DNA of 60,885 nucleotides from Opi-474 sp039936075 (GCA_039936075.1 JBDTJA010000286.1:1-60885); one strand, 5' to 3'. Numbered from the stretch's first letter, positions 9,520-22,265 are shown. The notes: generated from the letters alone by a model not told the origin. Translations and numbers: made by a program.

Positions 9520-10766
9520 GGAGTGGCGCGGTGGAGCAGAGTCTCCAGCTGATGGGTGAGCACGTCGTTCGTGCTGGCGGAATTTCCCGGCGCCCGCTGC
9601 ACCACCGGCAGATCCTTGCCGAGAATCACTGTCAGGGCGCTCGCCTCGACGTTGCGTTGGGTCTCACTCAAGTCGGGTTGCGCCACGGAGGGCAGGATTG
9701 GCAGACAGTCCCATTGCGCGGGTTTTCCCATGGCTTGTGACCAATTCAGGATCCAGCTATATGACCGGTAGAATTCCTGCGGACTGGGAGCGCTGGCCGC
9801 CACGGGCACGGCCAAGATCACCAAGTCGGGAGGGATGGTCGCGGGATGACTTTGGAATTTAAACCAACCGGTTTGCTTGGCTTCGGCCTCCAGTTCTTCG
9901 AGAGACTTGCCCGACGGGTCCCACGCGGTGACGCGGATCTCGGCCTTCGGGAAAAGGTGGCGCAAAGCGGGTCCGATGAGGACGTCGTAAGGCTTCATGG
10001 CCACCACCTGCAACGCCTCGCCGGCCTCCAGCCGCGCCAGAGTGTGCGGCAGACCGGGATGGAGGATCGGCAATTCGCCGAGAGCGACCGGACCGCCGAC
10101 CAACGTTTGCGCCGCGGTTTCCGCGAACAGAATGTGACCGTGAAGATTCGGATGAATTGTATTACTCATCAGGCGCCACCAGTCGGGACCTCCCCGGAGT
10201 TGCACGGCTCGAAAAGTTTGAAAGGCGTCGGCTACGGGCACCGCGAGTTCGCGACCGACCTCCCGCATGATTTCGGCGTAGGCGGCGACGCGATCGGGCG
10301 GCCGAAGCGGGTCGCCTTCATCAACGGCATTGGGGGTCATGAAGATCAGCTCGGCGCCGCGGGCGCGGATGCGGGAGGTGAATTCGCGGAGATTGGCCCG
10401 GTAAGTTTCGGGCGCGAGCTTCGCGGCATCGTTCATGCCGAACATCAGGACGACGAGATCCGGACGCGGGGCGAGAACGTCGGTTTCCAATCGGGGCAGG
10501 GCGTCCCCCGTGGTTTGGCCGCTGATTCCGGCGTTGAGCATTTCGATCCGAGCCGCGGGAAAGCGCCGCTGCAAGGCGAGGCCCAGCAAGTCGCACCATG
10601 CGCGACGATCGCCGGTGTGATAGTAAACGCCCGTGATACTGTCGCCGAAACAAACGATGCGAACGGTCTGGCCGGATTCCAACCGCCGGAGCGTGCGCGG
10701 AGCAGCCGGCGTGGCCAAGACATCCCCCGCCAGCATCATTAGAATCAGTAGGAAACGCCAGTGCAC
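9516..10766 (-). CDS. Secreted SGNH/GDSL-type hydrolase
   Basis: This is a probable exported esterase or acetylxylan-type hydrolase of the SGNH superfamily. The GTG at 10766 gives MHWRFLLILMMLAGDVLA, a signal peptide, and 416 residues. Block I FGDSIT with the nucleophile Ser is near residue 40, followed by NAGISGQTT (block II Gly) and FGMNDAAK (block III Asn). Block V is NTIHPNLHGH; the His is present, but the Asp that usually precedes it by three residues is Asn. The C-terminal 170 residues look like a second, degenerate alpha/beta domain without a catalytic block. Its substrate is unknown. It converges on opcA with a three-base overlap of stops. Confidence 0.8.
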   Translation of the reverse strand: MHWRFLLILMMLAGDVLATPAAPRTLRRLESGQTVRIVCFGDSITGVYYHTGDRRAWCDLLGLALQRRFPAARIEMLNAGISGQTTGDALPRLETDVLAPRPDLVVLMFGMNDAAKLAPETYRANLREFTSRIRARGAELIFMTPNAVDEGDPLRPPDRVAAYAEIMREVGRELAVPVADAFQTFRAVQLRGGPDWWRLMSNTIHPNLHGHILFAETAAQTLVGGPVALGELPILHPGLPHTLARLEAGEALQVVAMKPYDVLIGPALRHLFPKAEIRVTAWDPSGKSLEELEAEAKQTGWFKFQSHPATIPPDLVILAVPVAASAPSPQEFYRSYSWILNWSQAMGKPAQWDCLPILPSVAQPDLSETQRNVEASALTVILGKDLPVVQRAPGNSASTNDVLTHQLETLLHRATP

Positions 10767-11262
10767 ACGGGGGATTTACTCCGGGGCAGCGGGATTTGCC
10801 AAGGAGGTTCGCCAGCGGCCCAAAGTTGAGCGCAACTTCCCTGCGAACGGTGAGCTGGCGGGATGAATCCTCGCCTGCCCGCATTGGGCAAAATTTTCCT
10901 CCCGGAGAAAACGCCCGGTGTGCTGGGCGCCTGATTGTTAAAACGAGCTCGGCCTGTCGGTGGAAGAGTGGGGTGGACCGGTTTTCAGCGGCGGGACGGC
11001 TACCCGGAACAGAAAGGCGGCACGGCTTGGTCGCGGTTCCCCTCTGAAGACAAATATTTTGGCCAGGGTAGGCTCGGCCACATGCTCAACGACCACGTGG
11101 TCAACCTGACACGGGTGTTGGTGCAGATAAAAAAAGCAGACGGTTAGCTTGATCCGGATCCGGCGAGAAAATTGATTGCGGCAAGTTCGGCAGGGTGCAC
11201 GACGCCGAGAACAACCGCATCAACTTGTGAGAGCCACCGATCGGGCGTGGCCCTTACCCGCT
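10767..11262. other. Intergenic gap without a supported gene
   Basis: This stretch of 496 bases lies between two minus-strand genes. It contains a perfect 12-bp palindrome, GACCACGTGGTC, at 11091-11102. Short open frames occur on both strands, including a minus frame overlapping the end of the phospholipase D gene, but none has a family signature or a convincing start. It probably carries the promoter of the SGNH hydrolase near its left end. Confidence 0.5.
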
Positions 11263-12414
11263 TCAATTCAGTCCGCGCAACCAGCAGCGGACCAGCCAAG
11301 GGTCGATCTTCGTGAAGAAGAACCACGCAAATTTTCCCCGGACACGCATGAGCCAGCCGCGGCTGGACTGCCAGGAGGCGTGGGTCATCTGCAGGGATCG
11401 CTGCACGTCAGCGGCGAAGAGCTCCCGCGCCTCCGCCGCGATCGATGGATTCGCGATACGCACCATCAGCTCGTAGTTGATGCCGAAGGAGCGAATGTCG
11501 AGGTTGGCGGAACCGACATAAACGGCGTCATCCACCACGGCCATTTTCGCGTGGAGGATCTGCGGCTGGTACTCGTAAATTTTCACCCCGGCGCGGAGCA
11601 ACCGGCCATAGAGCGAGCGAGCCGCCGTCTGGGCGATGGCTACGTCGGATTTTCCCGCGAGCAGAATCTCGACATTGCCGCCGCGACGCGCCACGCGCCG
11701 CAGTGCCCGGCGGAGGCGGTAATTGGGTACAAAATACCCGGAGACGAGCTGCACGTCTTTCGCATGTTTCAAGGCTTTAAGCAGACTCGTGGCAAAGGCA
11801 TCGCGCACGACGCGTGGACCACCGAGAAGGACGGGGCCGTGCGCGCCCACCCGCACGCGGCGATGCAGCGGCCCGCGGATGCGATGGAGGACCCGGTGGC
11901 CGAGATCGTACATGCGGAACATGGCGTCGAAAGCTGCCGTCAGCGGTTTGATGACGTCCTGACGACGAATTTCCCAGCCGAGGTCGCGCCAACCCTCGGT
12001 CACGCCATCTCCGCCGTATTCGTTTGCGACGTTGAAGCCGCCGATGAAGGCGACCTCGTCATCGATCAGCAGCTGCTTGCGGTGGTTCCGAAAGAGGAAG
12101 CCGCGCAACGAGAGCGGATTGAAAATGCGAACTTCGCCGCCGTGCTGTGTGAGTTCGGCCCAGTAATGCTTGGGGAGGGCACCTGAGCCCAAGCCATCGA
12201 GCAGGAGCTGCACGCGGACACCGCGCCGGGCCGCCGCGGACAAGGCGGTGGCAAATTTCTTGCCCACCTCATCGTCGTGGAAAATGTACATCTCAAACCG
12301 GATCGTTCGCTCAGCGGCTTTGATGGACGGGAGCATCCGCTCGTAAGCCGCGGCGCCGGTGGGCAGCCAGCGGATGTGGGTCGCACGCTCAGAAGCGGAA
12401 GAGGAATGGGCCAT
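11263..12414 (-). CDS. Phospholipase D family cardiolipin synthase (ClsB-like)
   Basis: This phospholipase D superfamily enzyme probably makes cardiolipin by joining two phosphatidyl groups at the membrane. The 383-residue protein starts at the ATG at 12414. Two HKD motifs are present: HRKQLLIDD near residue 111 and HAKMAVVDD near residue 290, each followed by the expected Gly/Ser (FIGGFN and VGSANLD). Unlike ClsA it has no N-terminal membrane pair, so it resembles ClsB. The C-terminus, with several Trp and Arg residues, may bind membrane. It lies 78 bp downstream of tyrS on the same strand. Confidence 0.87.
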   Translation of the reverse strand: MAHSSSASERATHIRWLPTGAAAYERMLPSIKAAERTIRFEMYIFHDDEVGKKFATALSAAARRGVRVQLLLDGLGSGALPKHYWAELTQHGGEVRIFNPLSLRGFLFRNHRKQLLIDDEVAFIGGFNVANEYGGDGVTEGWRDLGWEIRRQDVIKPLTAAFDAMFRMYDLGHRVLHRIRGPLHRRVRVGAHGPVLLGGPRVVRDAFATSLLKALKHAKDVQLVSGYFVPNYRLRRALRRVARRGGNVEILLAGKSDVAIAQTAARSLYGRLLRAGVKIYEYQPQILHAKMAVVDDAVYVGSANLDIRSFGINYELMVRIANPSIAAEARELFAADVQRSLQMTHASWQSSRGWLMRVRGKFAWFFFTKIDPWLVRCWLRGLN

Positions 12415-12492
12415 GGAGAGGAGACTGACCAGGGGCGCGGAGGGAGTTTCTGCTAAAACCTCAGCGCTCGCGCGGAACCGAGAGGCCGGGAG

Positions 12493-13776
12493 TTACGTCA
12501 CGCGAATCACGGCATACGTCCGCTTTCCCTTGCGCAGGAGAACGTATTTGCCGAAGAGCAGGTCCGCGGTGGTGACGGTGCGTGCGAGGTCGGAGACGCG
12601 GGTGTTGTTCACGTTGATGCCGCCGCCCTCGAGATCCTTGCGGGCCTGGCCTTTGGATGGGCAGAGACCCGCGTGGACGAGCAGATCGGTCACGGCGATG
12701 CCGGGCGCGGCGAGGGATGGCGCGGAGAGTTCCTTGGTGGGGACCTCGCCCACCACGTCGTTGAACAGCGCCTCGGTGATCCCCTCGAGTGAACCGCCAA
12801 AGAGGATGTCGCTCGCCTTGATCGCCGCCGCGAGCGCGTCGGCGCCATGGACAAGGGTCGTGAGCTCCCGCGCGAGCGCTTTCTGCGCGGCGCGGGCGCC
12901 GGGGTTGGCCTTCAGCGCGGCTTCGAGCGAAGTGATTTCGTCGTGGGAAAGGAATGTCAGCACGCGAAGCAATTTACCCACATCGGCGTCCTCGGCCTGT
13001 ACGAAGAACTGATAGAAGCGATAGGGCGAGGTGCGCTTGGCATCGAGCCAGACGGCGCCGGAGGCGGATTTGCCGTACTTGGTGCCATCGGTCTTGGTGA
13101 GAAGCGGAAAAACCAGGCCCCATGCCGTGTGGCTGCCGCCGGACTTCTTGCGGATGAGATCGGTGCCGGCGGTGATGTTGCCCCATTGGTCGGTGGCACC
13201 GACCTGCAGCTCGCAATTCATCGCGGTGCGGAGGTGGAGAAAATCATTTGCCTGGAGCAGCATGTAGCTGAATTCCGTGTAGCTGATGCCACCTTCGCCC
13301 TCGAGGCGCGCGCGAACGCTGTCCTTGGCCATCATGACGTTGACCGAAAAGTATTTTCCGACGTCGCGGAGAAATTCGAGGAAGCTGAGCGGCGCGGTCC
13401 ACGTGGCGTTGTCCACCAACTGGGCCGGGTTGGCGGTCGCCGCGAAATCGAGGAACCGGGAGAGCTGCTCCCGGATGGCGGTGATGTTGTGGATGACCTG
13501 CTCGGGCGTCTGCAGGTTGCGCTCATCGGACTTTCCCGAGGGATCGCCCACCATCCCGGTGGCCCCCCCGGCAAGGGCGATGGGGTTATGTCCAGCGAGC
13601 TGGAACCGCCGGAGCGCAAACAGCGGCACGAGATTGCCGACGTGGAGCGAGTCCGCGGTGGGGTCGAAGCCACAATACAGCGTGAGAGGACCGGCGGCCA
13701 GGCGCTTGTTCAAAGCGTCGGCATCGGTGCAGTCGGCATAGAGGCCGCGCCATTGGAGGTCTTCGAGAATCGTCAT
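12493..13776 (-). CDS. tyrS: Tyrosyl-tRNA synthetase
   Basis: It charges tRNA-Tyr with tyrosine. The ATG at 13776 gives MTILEDLQWRGLYADCTD and 427 residues, the normal size for bacterial TyrS. The class I HIGH-type motif reads HVGN within ADSLHVGNLVPL. The KMSKS-type loop reads KYGKSASGAVWL, as in the TyrZ/TyrS form. A C-terminal S4 RNA-binding domain is visible from about residue 355 (TDLLVHAGLCPSKGQARKDL). The upstream gene, a peroxiredoxin, is divergent. Confidence 0.97.
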   Translation of the reverse strand: MTILEDLQWRGLYADCTDADALNKRLAAGPLTLYCGFDPTADSLHVGNLVPLFALRRFQLAGHNPIALAGGATGMVGDPSGKSDERNLQTPEQVIHNITAIREQLSRFLDFAATANPAQLVDNATWTAPLSFLEFLRDVGKYFSVNVMMAKDSVRARLEGEGGISYTEFSYMLLQANDFLHLRTAMNCELQVGATDQWGNITAGTDLIRKKSGGSHTAWGLVFPLLTKTDGTKYGKSASGAVWLDAKRTSPYRFYQFFVQAEDADVGKLLRVLTFLSHDEITSLEAALKANPGARAAQKALARELTTLVHGADALAAAIKASDILFGGSLEGITEALFNDVVGEVPTKELSAPSLAAPGIAVTDLLVHAGLCPSKGQARKDLEGGGINVNNTRVSDLARTVTTADLLFGKYVLLRKGKRTYAVIRVT

Positions 13777-13901
13777 GGGGAACGGGCGAGTTAACGGGGC
13801 GGGGGAGGAGCGGCGCAAAACAAAACTTATGCCGGCGATGATCAAAACAGAATAACAGCTTCTGAGGCGTTTCTTTCTGGAAAAACGGTTTGCCGCCGCG
13901 G

Positions 13902-13947
13902 GGCGCCTGAGTCATTTGTGCTGTTCCGCCGCGTCGCCTCAGGCGCC
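13902..13947. repeat. Inverted repeat between tyrS and the peroxiredoxin gene
   Basis: The arms GGCGCCTGAG (13902-13911) and CTCAGGCGCC (13938-13947) are perfect 10-bp inverted repeats separated by 26 bases. They lie in the divergent promoter region, 36 bp before the peroxiredoxin start. They could be an operator or a hairpin; nothing shows which. Confidence 0.5.
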
Positions 13948-13983
13948 GTGACTCTAACCGCAACTCATTCAATTCCCACGACC

Positions 13984-14457
13984 ATGCCGCTCGCCGTTGG
14001 CTCCAAAGCCCCCGATTTTACCCTGAAGACGAAGACCGCCGAGGGTCTCAAGGACATCAAGCTCAGCGACAACTTCGGCAAGAAGCAGACGCTGCTACTG
14101 TTTTACCCGCTGGCTTTCACGGGCACCTGCACGCAGGAGATGTGCGACACGACCGCCGGACTGGATCACTACGCCAAGCTCGGCGCCGAAGTTTACGGCA
14201 TCAGCGTCGACAGCCCGTTCGCGAATGACGCGTGGGCCAAGGAGCACAAGATCAGCATCACGCTGCTCTCCGACCTTAACAAGACCACGACCAAGGCCTA
14301 CGACGTCGTGTTTCCCAATTTGGCCGGCATCGGCGACACGTCCGCCCGCGCGGCATTCGTCATCGGCAAGGATGGAGTGATCAAATATTCCGAGGAAACC
14401 GCCACGCCGAAGGATCTGCCCAACTTCGAAGCGATCAAAGCCGTCCTGGCCAAGTAA
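13984..14457 (+). CDS. Peroxiredoxin (AhpC/TSA family, BCP-like)
   Basis: This thiol peroxidase reduces hydrogen peroxide or organic peroxides. The ATG at 13984 gives MPLAVGSKAPDFTLKT and 157 residues. The peroxidatic Cys49 lies in the P-x3-T-x2-C motif (PLAFTGTC). A second Cys54 follows with four residues between, the C-x4-C spacing of atypical two-Cys BCP/PrxQ enzymes, so an intramolecular disulfide is likely. The C-terminal GDTSARAAFVIGKDG is typical of the fold. The gene is divergent from tyrS. Confidence 0.92.
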   Translation: MPLAVGSKAPDFTLKTKTAEGLKDIKLSDNFGKKQTLLLFYPLAFTGTCTQEMCDTTAGLDHYAKLGAEVYGISVDSPFANDAWAKEHKISITLLSDLNKTTTKAYDVVFPNLAGIGDTSARAAFVIGKDGVIKYSEETATPKDLPNFEAIKAVLAK

Positions 14458-14460
14458 AGA

Positions 14461-14534
14461 CGCCATCGCGAGGCCCGCCCCCCGGCCGAGGCGATCCAGC
14501 TGGATTGCTTCGCCGCTCCGCTCCTCGCCATGAC
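14461..14534. repeat. Degenerate REP/MITE-like palindrome (GTCATTGCGAG...GCAATCCAG type)
   Basis: The left arm, 14461-14499, runs from CGCCATCGCGAG to GCGATCCAG. The right arm, 14500-14534, runs from CTGGATTGCTTCG to CTCCTCGCCATGAC. The arms are imperfect reverse complements meeting at CCAGCTGG. The right arm is the familiar dispersed bacterial palindrome whose reverse translation gives C-H-G-E-E-R-S-G-E-A-I-Q. It lies between the peroxiredoxin stop and the acnA start. Confidence 0.7.
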
Positions 14535-14555
14535 AACCCATCAACCCCATCAATC

Positions 14556-17399
<2,844 letters not shown>

Positions 17400-17452
17400 A
17401 CCGGCCGACCTTGCCGCCGGGAAACCGGTGCGTACTGTTTGGGCCCATTCCC

Positions 17453-17962
17453 ATGTCTGAAGCTGGTAAACCTACATTTCTCGTCGACGCTTATTCCGAT
17501 CCCGTGGTGGTCCGCATTGATGGCCGCGCGTGTTTTCAAAATAGCGCCTGCCTGAAGGATTTCATCACCGAACTCGTACGGCAGGGAAAGAAGCGCTTCG
17601 TCCTCGATTTCACGCATTGCACGAGCATGGACAGCACCTTCCTGGGCGTGCTCGCCGGCGCCGCGCTGGAGCTGAGGAAGGCCGGCCCGGACACCAGCCT
17701 CGTTCTGGCCCGCGTCGGCCCGCGCAATCTCGAGTTGATCCGCAATCTCGGCCTGCACCGACTTTTGACGGTGGACTCTGGCGACTTCCCGATGAATTTC
17801 GACAAGTGCGACACCGCGTTGCACTGTCAGGACAATTCGGAGCTGGAAAGTGCGCGCTTGGTGTTGGAGGCCCACGAAAACCTGATTTCGGCCGACGAAA
17901 CCAACCGCGGCAAATTCCAGGACGTGCTCGCCTTCCTGAAAAACCGGGTCGAGCAGAAGTAG
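17453..17962 (+). CDS. STAS-domain anti-sigma factor antagonist-like protein
   Basis: This is a cytoplasmic STAS-domain protein of the SpoIIAA/RsbV type, a switch component that is regulated by Ser phosphorylation. The ATG at 17453 gives MSEAGKPTFLVDAY and 169 residues. The core is VVVRIDGRACF, then RFVLDFTHCTSMDSTFLGVL. The Ser in MDSTFLG is at the position phosphorylated by the anti-sigma kinase in SpoIIAA. The C-terminal 50 residues are a helical extension beyond the single STAS domain. A PP2C-type phosphatase is encoded 273 bp downstream. No RsbW-type kinase gene is in the window. Confidence 0.85.
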   Translation: MSEAGKPTFLVDAYSDPVVVRIDGRACFQNSACLKDFITELVRQGKKRFVLDFTHCTSMDSTFLGVLAGAALELRKAGPDTSLVLARVGPRNLELIRNLGLHRLLTVDSGDFPMNFDKCDTALHCQDNSELESARLVLEAHENLISADETNRGKFQDVLAFLKNRVEQK

Positions 17963-17999
17963 TCCTGCAGGGCGGGGGTTGGTGAGCCCTGCTCTCGGG

Positions 18000-18062
18000 T
18001 GGGCCGTGCGCTCCGCGCGCGGAAAGATCCCCCCGACTGCCGCGCGCGGAGCGTACGGCCCA
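18000..18062. repeat. Long, nearly perfect hairpin
   Basis: The 23-base arms at 18000-18022 and 18040-18062 match as reverse complements in 22 of 23 positions, with a 17-base loop. The stem can extend by two or three more pairs outward. It is GC-rich, lacks a T-run and lies between the STAS gene and the phosphatase gene. It may be a REP-type palindrome or a factor-independent transcription barrier. Confidence 0.7.
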
Positions 18063-18235
18063 CCTCGGACAGCGGAAATGCGGTCCCGCTCGACGAAGAT
18101 AACCGCATGGCGGGCAACGTGCTCCATCTAGTTCCCGGCCGCGAGTCAAGGAGCCGTCGGCGTCCAAAATGGCGGGAATAAGCACACTCCGCGATTGCCC
18201 GGGCGTGCGGGGACTGCCACATCTTTGCGCCTCCC

Positions 18236-19675
18236 ATGTTTCTGGTCCTGATTATTGGTCTTATCGTTGGTGTCGCGGCGATGTTCCTGCCGGTTTACCG
18301 GACGCGCCGTGCCCTCCACCGGCTAGAGGAGGAGAAGCAGCAGGTGACTCAGGAGCGCCAGCTGGTCGTCGATTTCATGCATCACATGGTCGAGGCGTTG
18401 GGCGAGGGCCTCACGCGCGAGGCGCTTCACCAGCGCATTGTCCATGCCGCCATCTTGTGCTCGGGTGCGTTGAGCGCGTGCCTGTTTGAGAAAACCGAGG
18501 ACGGGAACATGCGCAGCGCGGCGGTCGAGGGCCTGTTCCCCCCGCACAAGCCGCTGCCGCCCGCGGTCCGCGAAAAACTCGCCACCCGCGCCCGGTTTAT
18601 CGAGCAGGTGCTCAAGTCCGAGACGTTTCCGGCCACCGAGGGCGTGGTCGGTGCGGTGGTGCAGACCGGCCGGGGCCAGCTGATCGCGGATGCGGCCGCC
18701 GACCTGCGCGTCGTGATTCATGAGGACCCGGCGCTCCGGGTCCGCTCGCTAATCGCGGTGCCGCTGCAGTTCCGCGACCGATTCTTCGGCGTGTTGGCCG
18801 TCGCGAATTCGGCGGACGGCGAGCCGTTCACGCTGACCGATTTTTCCCTGATGCAGTCGCTCGCCGAGCAGGCGGCGCTGGCGCTGCACAATGCGGAGTT
18901 TCTCCACTTCCAGATCGAGAAACGCCAGCTCGACCTCGACCTGTCCCTCGCGAGCGGCATCCAGCAAATGCTGCTGCCCCAGGATCCGCCGAAAATGGCG
19001 GGCCTCGACATTGATGCGCGCTACACGCCGGCGCAGAAGGTCAGCGGGGATTTCTACGACCTCTTCGCACTGTCAGACACCAAGCTCGGCGTGGCGGTCG
19101 CTGACGTGTCAGGCAAGGGCATCCCGGCATCGCTGCTCATGGCGATGTGCCGCACCAATCTCCGCCAGATCGCACCGCGTCACGAATCTCCAGCAAAGAC
19201 GCTGGCCGAGGTGAACCTTGCTTTGGGCGGCGATCTGCGCGGCATGTTCATCACCATCCTTTATGCAGTGATCGACACGGCAAAAGGCGACGTGACGTTC
19301 GCCCGGGCGGGCCATGAATTGCCGCTCTTTTCCCGCCGCGACCGGGCGACGGGAGTGCCGATAGGCGAGTATGTCGGATCGGAAGGCATGCCGCTCGGCA
19401 TGGTCCCGGACGAGATTTTCTCCGCGGTCATTGAGGACAAGACGGAGCCGTTCAACCCCGGGGATGCCCTGGTGCTCTACACCGATGGCCTGACCGAGGC
19501 GCCTAACGAGGAGGACAAGGAATTCTCGGGCCCCCGCCTGGCCGATGCCGTTCACGCGTTGCACAACCGCAGCGCGCGCGAGCTCAATGACGGCATCCTG
19601 GAGACAGTGCATCGCTTTGCCGGCGTGGTCGCCCTGCGGGATGACCTCACGCTAGTGACGATCAAGCGGGTTTGA
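18236..19675 (+). CDS. Membrane-anchored GAF / PP2C (RsbU-type) serine phosphatase
   Basis: This probable serine phosphatase acts on a phosphorylated STAS protein in a partner-switching pathway. The ATG at 18236 gives 479 residues. Residues 1-20 form a membrane anchor (MFLVLIIGLIVGVAAMFL), followed by a helical linker, a GAF domain at about 45-215, a short coiled segment, and an SpoIIE/PP2C domain from about 240. The PP2C metal motifs are SGDFYDLF and VADVSGKGIPASLLMA, with a later LVLYTDGLTEA. The STAS gene just upstream is a natural partner. The signal sensed by the GAF domain is unknown. Confidence 0.9.
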   Translation: MFLVLIIGLIVGVAAMFLPVYRTRRALHRLEEEKQQVTQERQLVVDFMHHMVEALGEGLTREALHQRIVHAAILCSGALSACLFEKTEDGNMRSAAVEGLFPPHKPLPPAVREKLATRARFIEQVLKSETFPATEGVVGAVVQTGRGQLIADAAADLRVVIHEDPALRVRSLIAVPLQFRDRFFGVLAVANSADGEPFTLTDFSLMQSLAEQAALALHNAEFLHFQIEKRQLDLDLSLASGIQQMLLPQDPPKMAGLDIDARYTPAQKVSGDFYDLFALSDTKLGVAVADVSGKGIPASLLMAMCRTNLRQIAPRHESPAKTLAEVNLALGGDLRGMFITILYAVIDTAKGDVTFARAGHELPLFSRRDRATGVPIGEYVGSEGMPLGMVPDEIFSAVIEDKTEPFNPGDALVLYTDGLTEAPNEEDKEFSGPRLADAVHALHNRSARELNDGILETVHRFAGVVALRDDLTLVTIKRV

Positions 19676-19692
19676 GAAGAATTGTCGCGCGG

Positions 19693-19720
19693 GGTTGCTC
19701 ACGCGTGATGACGAGCAACC
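19693..19720. terminator. Stem-loop after the phosphatase gene
   Basis: GGTTGCTC at 19693-19700 and GAGCAACC at 19713-19720 form a perfect 8-bp stem with a 12-base loop, 17 bases after the phosphatase stop. No T-run follows, so it is a weak terminator candidate. Confidence 0.4.
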
Positions 19721-19723
19721 AAT

Positions 19724-19796
19724 CCAACCACGGATTCACGGTCGGACGCGGTTCAATCTCACGGTTGTCATAGAATCGTTCGTGTCTCGGGGCTAA
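19724..19796. repeat. Degenerate CCACGGATT...CGTGTC...GGCTAATT repeat upstream of trpB
   Basis: The stretch begins with CAACCACGGATTCACGG and ends with TTCGTGTCTCGGGGCTAATT. It looks like a decayed copy of the dispersed CACGGAT/CACGAAT/CACTAAT-type repeats that I recall from intergenic DNA of Verrucomicrobiota and Planctomycetota. This rests on recognition of the pattern only. Confidence 0.35.
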
Positions 19797-19905
19797 TTCA
19801 TGGCAAAGTGGGTCGCGGTGGGTTCTGCAACCCGGCCCGTCGTTTCGGATCGGATAAATCGGGGTATTGCCTCACGGGCCGGCGTTCGCTCAGTCTGACC
19901 GTCAC

Positions 19906-21135
<1,230 letters not shown>

Positions 21136-21301
21136 TCGCGTTTAATTCTGGCATCGGAAGCGCGGGGCCTAGCCCGAGCATTCGCGGGGGCCGTAAGCCG
21201 TTTCGCTCCGTGACCTCTGAGCCTTTTCCGCGATCGCTGCGTCCCCAAGATTGGGTTTCGGGATTCTTGCCACTTGTCCCTTGTTCCTTGTTACTTCTGC
21301 C

Positions 21302-22174
21302 ATGAAGAGCATGACCGGATATGGGCGGGGGGTGTCGACATTGGGCACAAGCACGCTCACGGTCCAAGTCAGCTCCGTGAACCGGAAGACCCTCGATCTG
21401 GCGATCAGGCTGCCCGAGGAATGGGAGAGTCTGGAAGCTGCGGTGGGGGAGCAGGTGCGCAAAGTGGCCTCGCGGGGCCGCGTCAACGTGGTGATTGAGC
21501 TGACGGGCGAGAACGGCGCCAGCGAGCTGGTGTGGGACGAAATCGAGATTGGCGAAGTGCTCGATAAGCTTTCGGATCTGGCAGATTCCCGCGGTGTCAG
21601 TTTTCAGCCATCGGCGGAACTGCTCTGGTCCATTGCTAACTCCCGCCGGAAGCCGGCGGAGATGGCGGTGGCTGACGAGGCTGCGCCGGTGGTGAAGGCG
21701 GCACTGGCCGATGCCTTGCGCGGCTTTGGCGCCATGCGGGCCATGGAAGGCGAGGCGCTGCTTATTGATTTTATCACCCGGCTCGCGCTGCTGCGAACGC
21801 AAGTGGAGGTGATCACGGCGCGGGCGCCGCAAGTCGCGAGCGCTTACCGTGAGCAGCTGCTGCTACGGTTGCGCCAGGCGGGGCTCGAGCTCGATGTGAA
21901 CGATGAGCGCGTGCTCAAGGAAATCGCGCTCTTTGCCGATCGATGCGATGTGACGGAGGAATTGACGCGGCTGAAAAGCCATTTCGAGCAGTTTAACACG
22001 TTGCTCAAATCCGACGCGGAGATCGGGCGTAAAGCGGAATTCATCCTTCAGGAAATCGGCCGCGAGGTGAATACGATCGGCAGCAAGGCGAATGACCTGA
22101 CCATCTCCCGCGCCGTGATCGAGCTGAAGAACGAGCTTGAGCGCGTCCGCGAACAGATGGCCAACGTGGAATAA
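21302..22174 (+). CDS. yicC: YicC family endoribonuclease / RNase adapter
   Basis: The 290-residue protein begins MKSMTGYGRGVSTLG, the diagnostic YicC N-terminus. The C-terminal half has GRKAEFILQEIGREVNTIGSK, the conserved DUF1732 segment, and ends VIELKNELERVREQMANVE. YicC proteins act in RNA turnover; E. coli YicC influences the small RNA RyhB and has been described as an endoribonuclease. It converges on lspA, with hairpins between. Confidence 0.95.
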   Translation: MKSMTGYGRGVSTLGTSTLTVQVSSVNRKTLDLAIRLPEEWESLEAAVGEQVRKVASRGRVNVVIELTGENGASELVWDEIEIGEVLDKLSDLADSRGVSFQPSAELLWSIANSRRKPAEMAVADEAAPVVKAALADALRGFGAMRAMEGEALLIDFITRLALLRTQVEVITARAPQVASAYREQLLLRLRQAGLELDVNDERVLKEIALFADRCDVTEELTRLKSHFEQFNTLLKSDAEIGRKAEFILQEIGREVNTIGSKANDLTISRAVIELKNELERVREQMANVE

Positions 22175-22192
22175 CGTCGGTGCGGTTATTCC
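22168..22192. terminator. Hairpin overlapping the yicC stop codon
   Basis: GGAATAAC (22168-22175) and GTTATTCC (22185-22192) form a perfect 8-bp stem around a 9-base loop. The yicC stop codon TAA is inside the left arm. It probably ends yicC transcription or stabilises the 3' end. Confidence 0.5.
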
Positions 22193-22197
22193 ACTTT

Positions 22198-22265
22198 CGC
22201 AGTGCGAAGAGGGCCGTTCGAATTGCCTCGGAGCCCGAGCACGCTTGACCGAACGGCGAACTGCG
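22198..22265. terminator. Nested hairpin between convergent yicC and lspA
   Basis: Outer arms CGCAGT (22198-22203) and ACTGCG (22260-22265) enclose inner arms GCCGTTCG (22213-22220) and CGAACGGC (22250-22257). A two-part stem-loop between convergent genes suits a bidirectional terminator. Confidence 0.45.

Noticed and set aside
11176..12186. Plus-strand frame of 336 codons
   Set aside because: It is antisense to the phospholipase D gene, whose two HKD motifs are clear.
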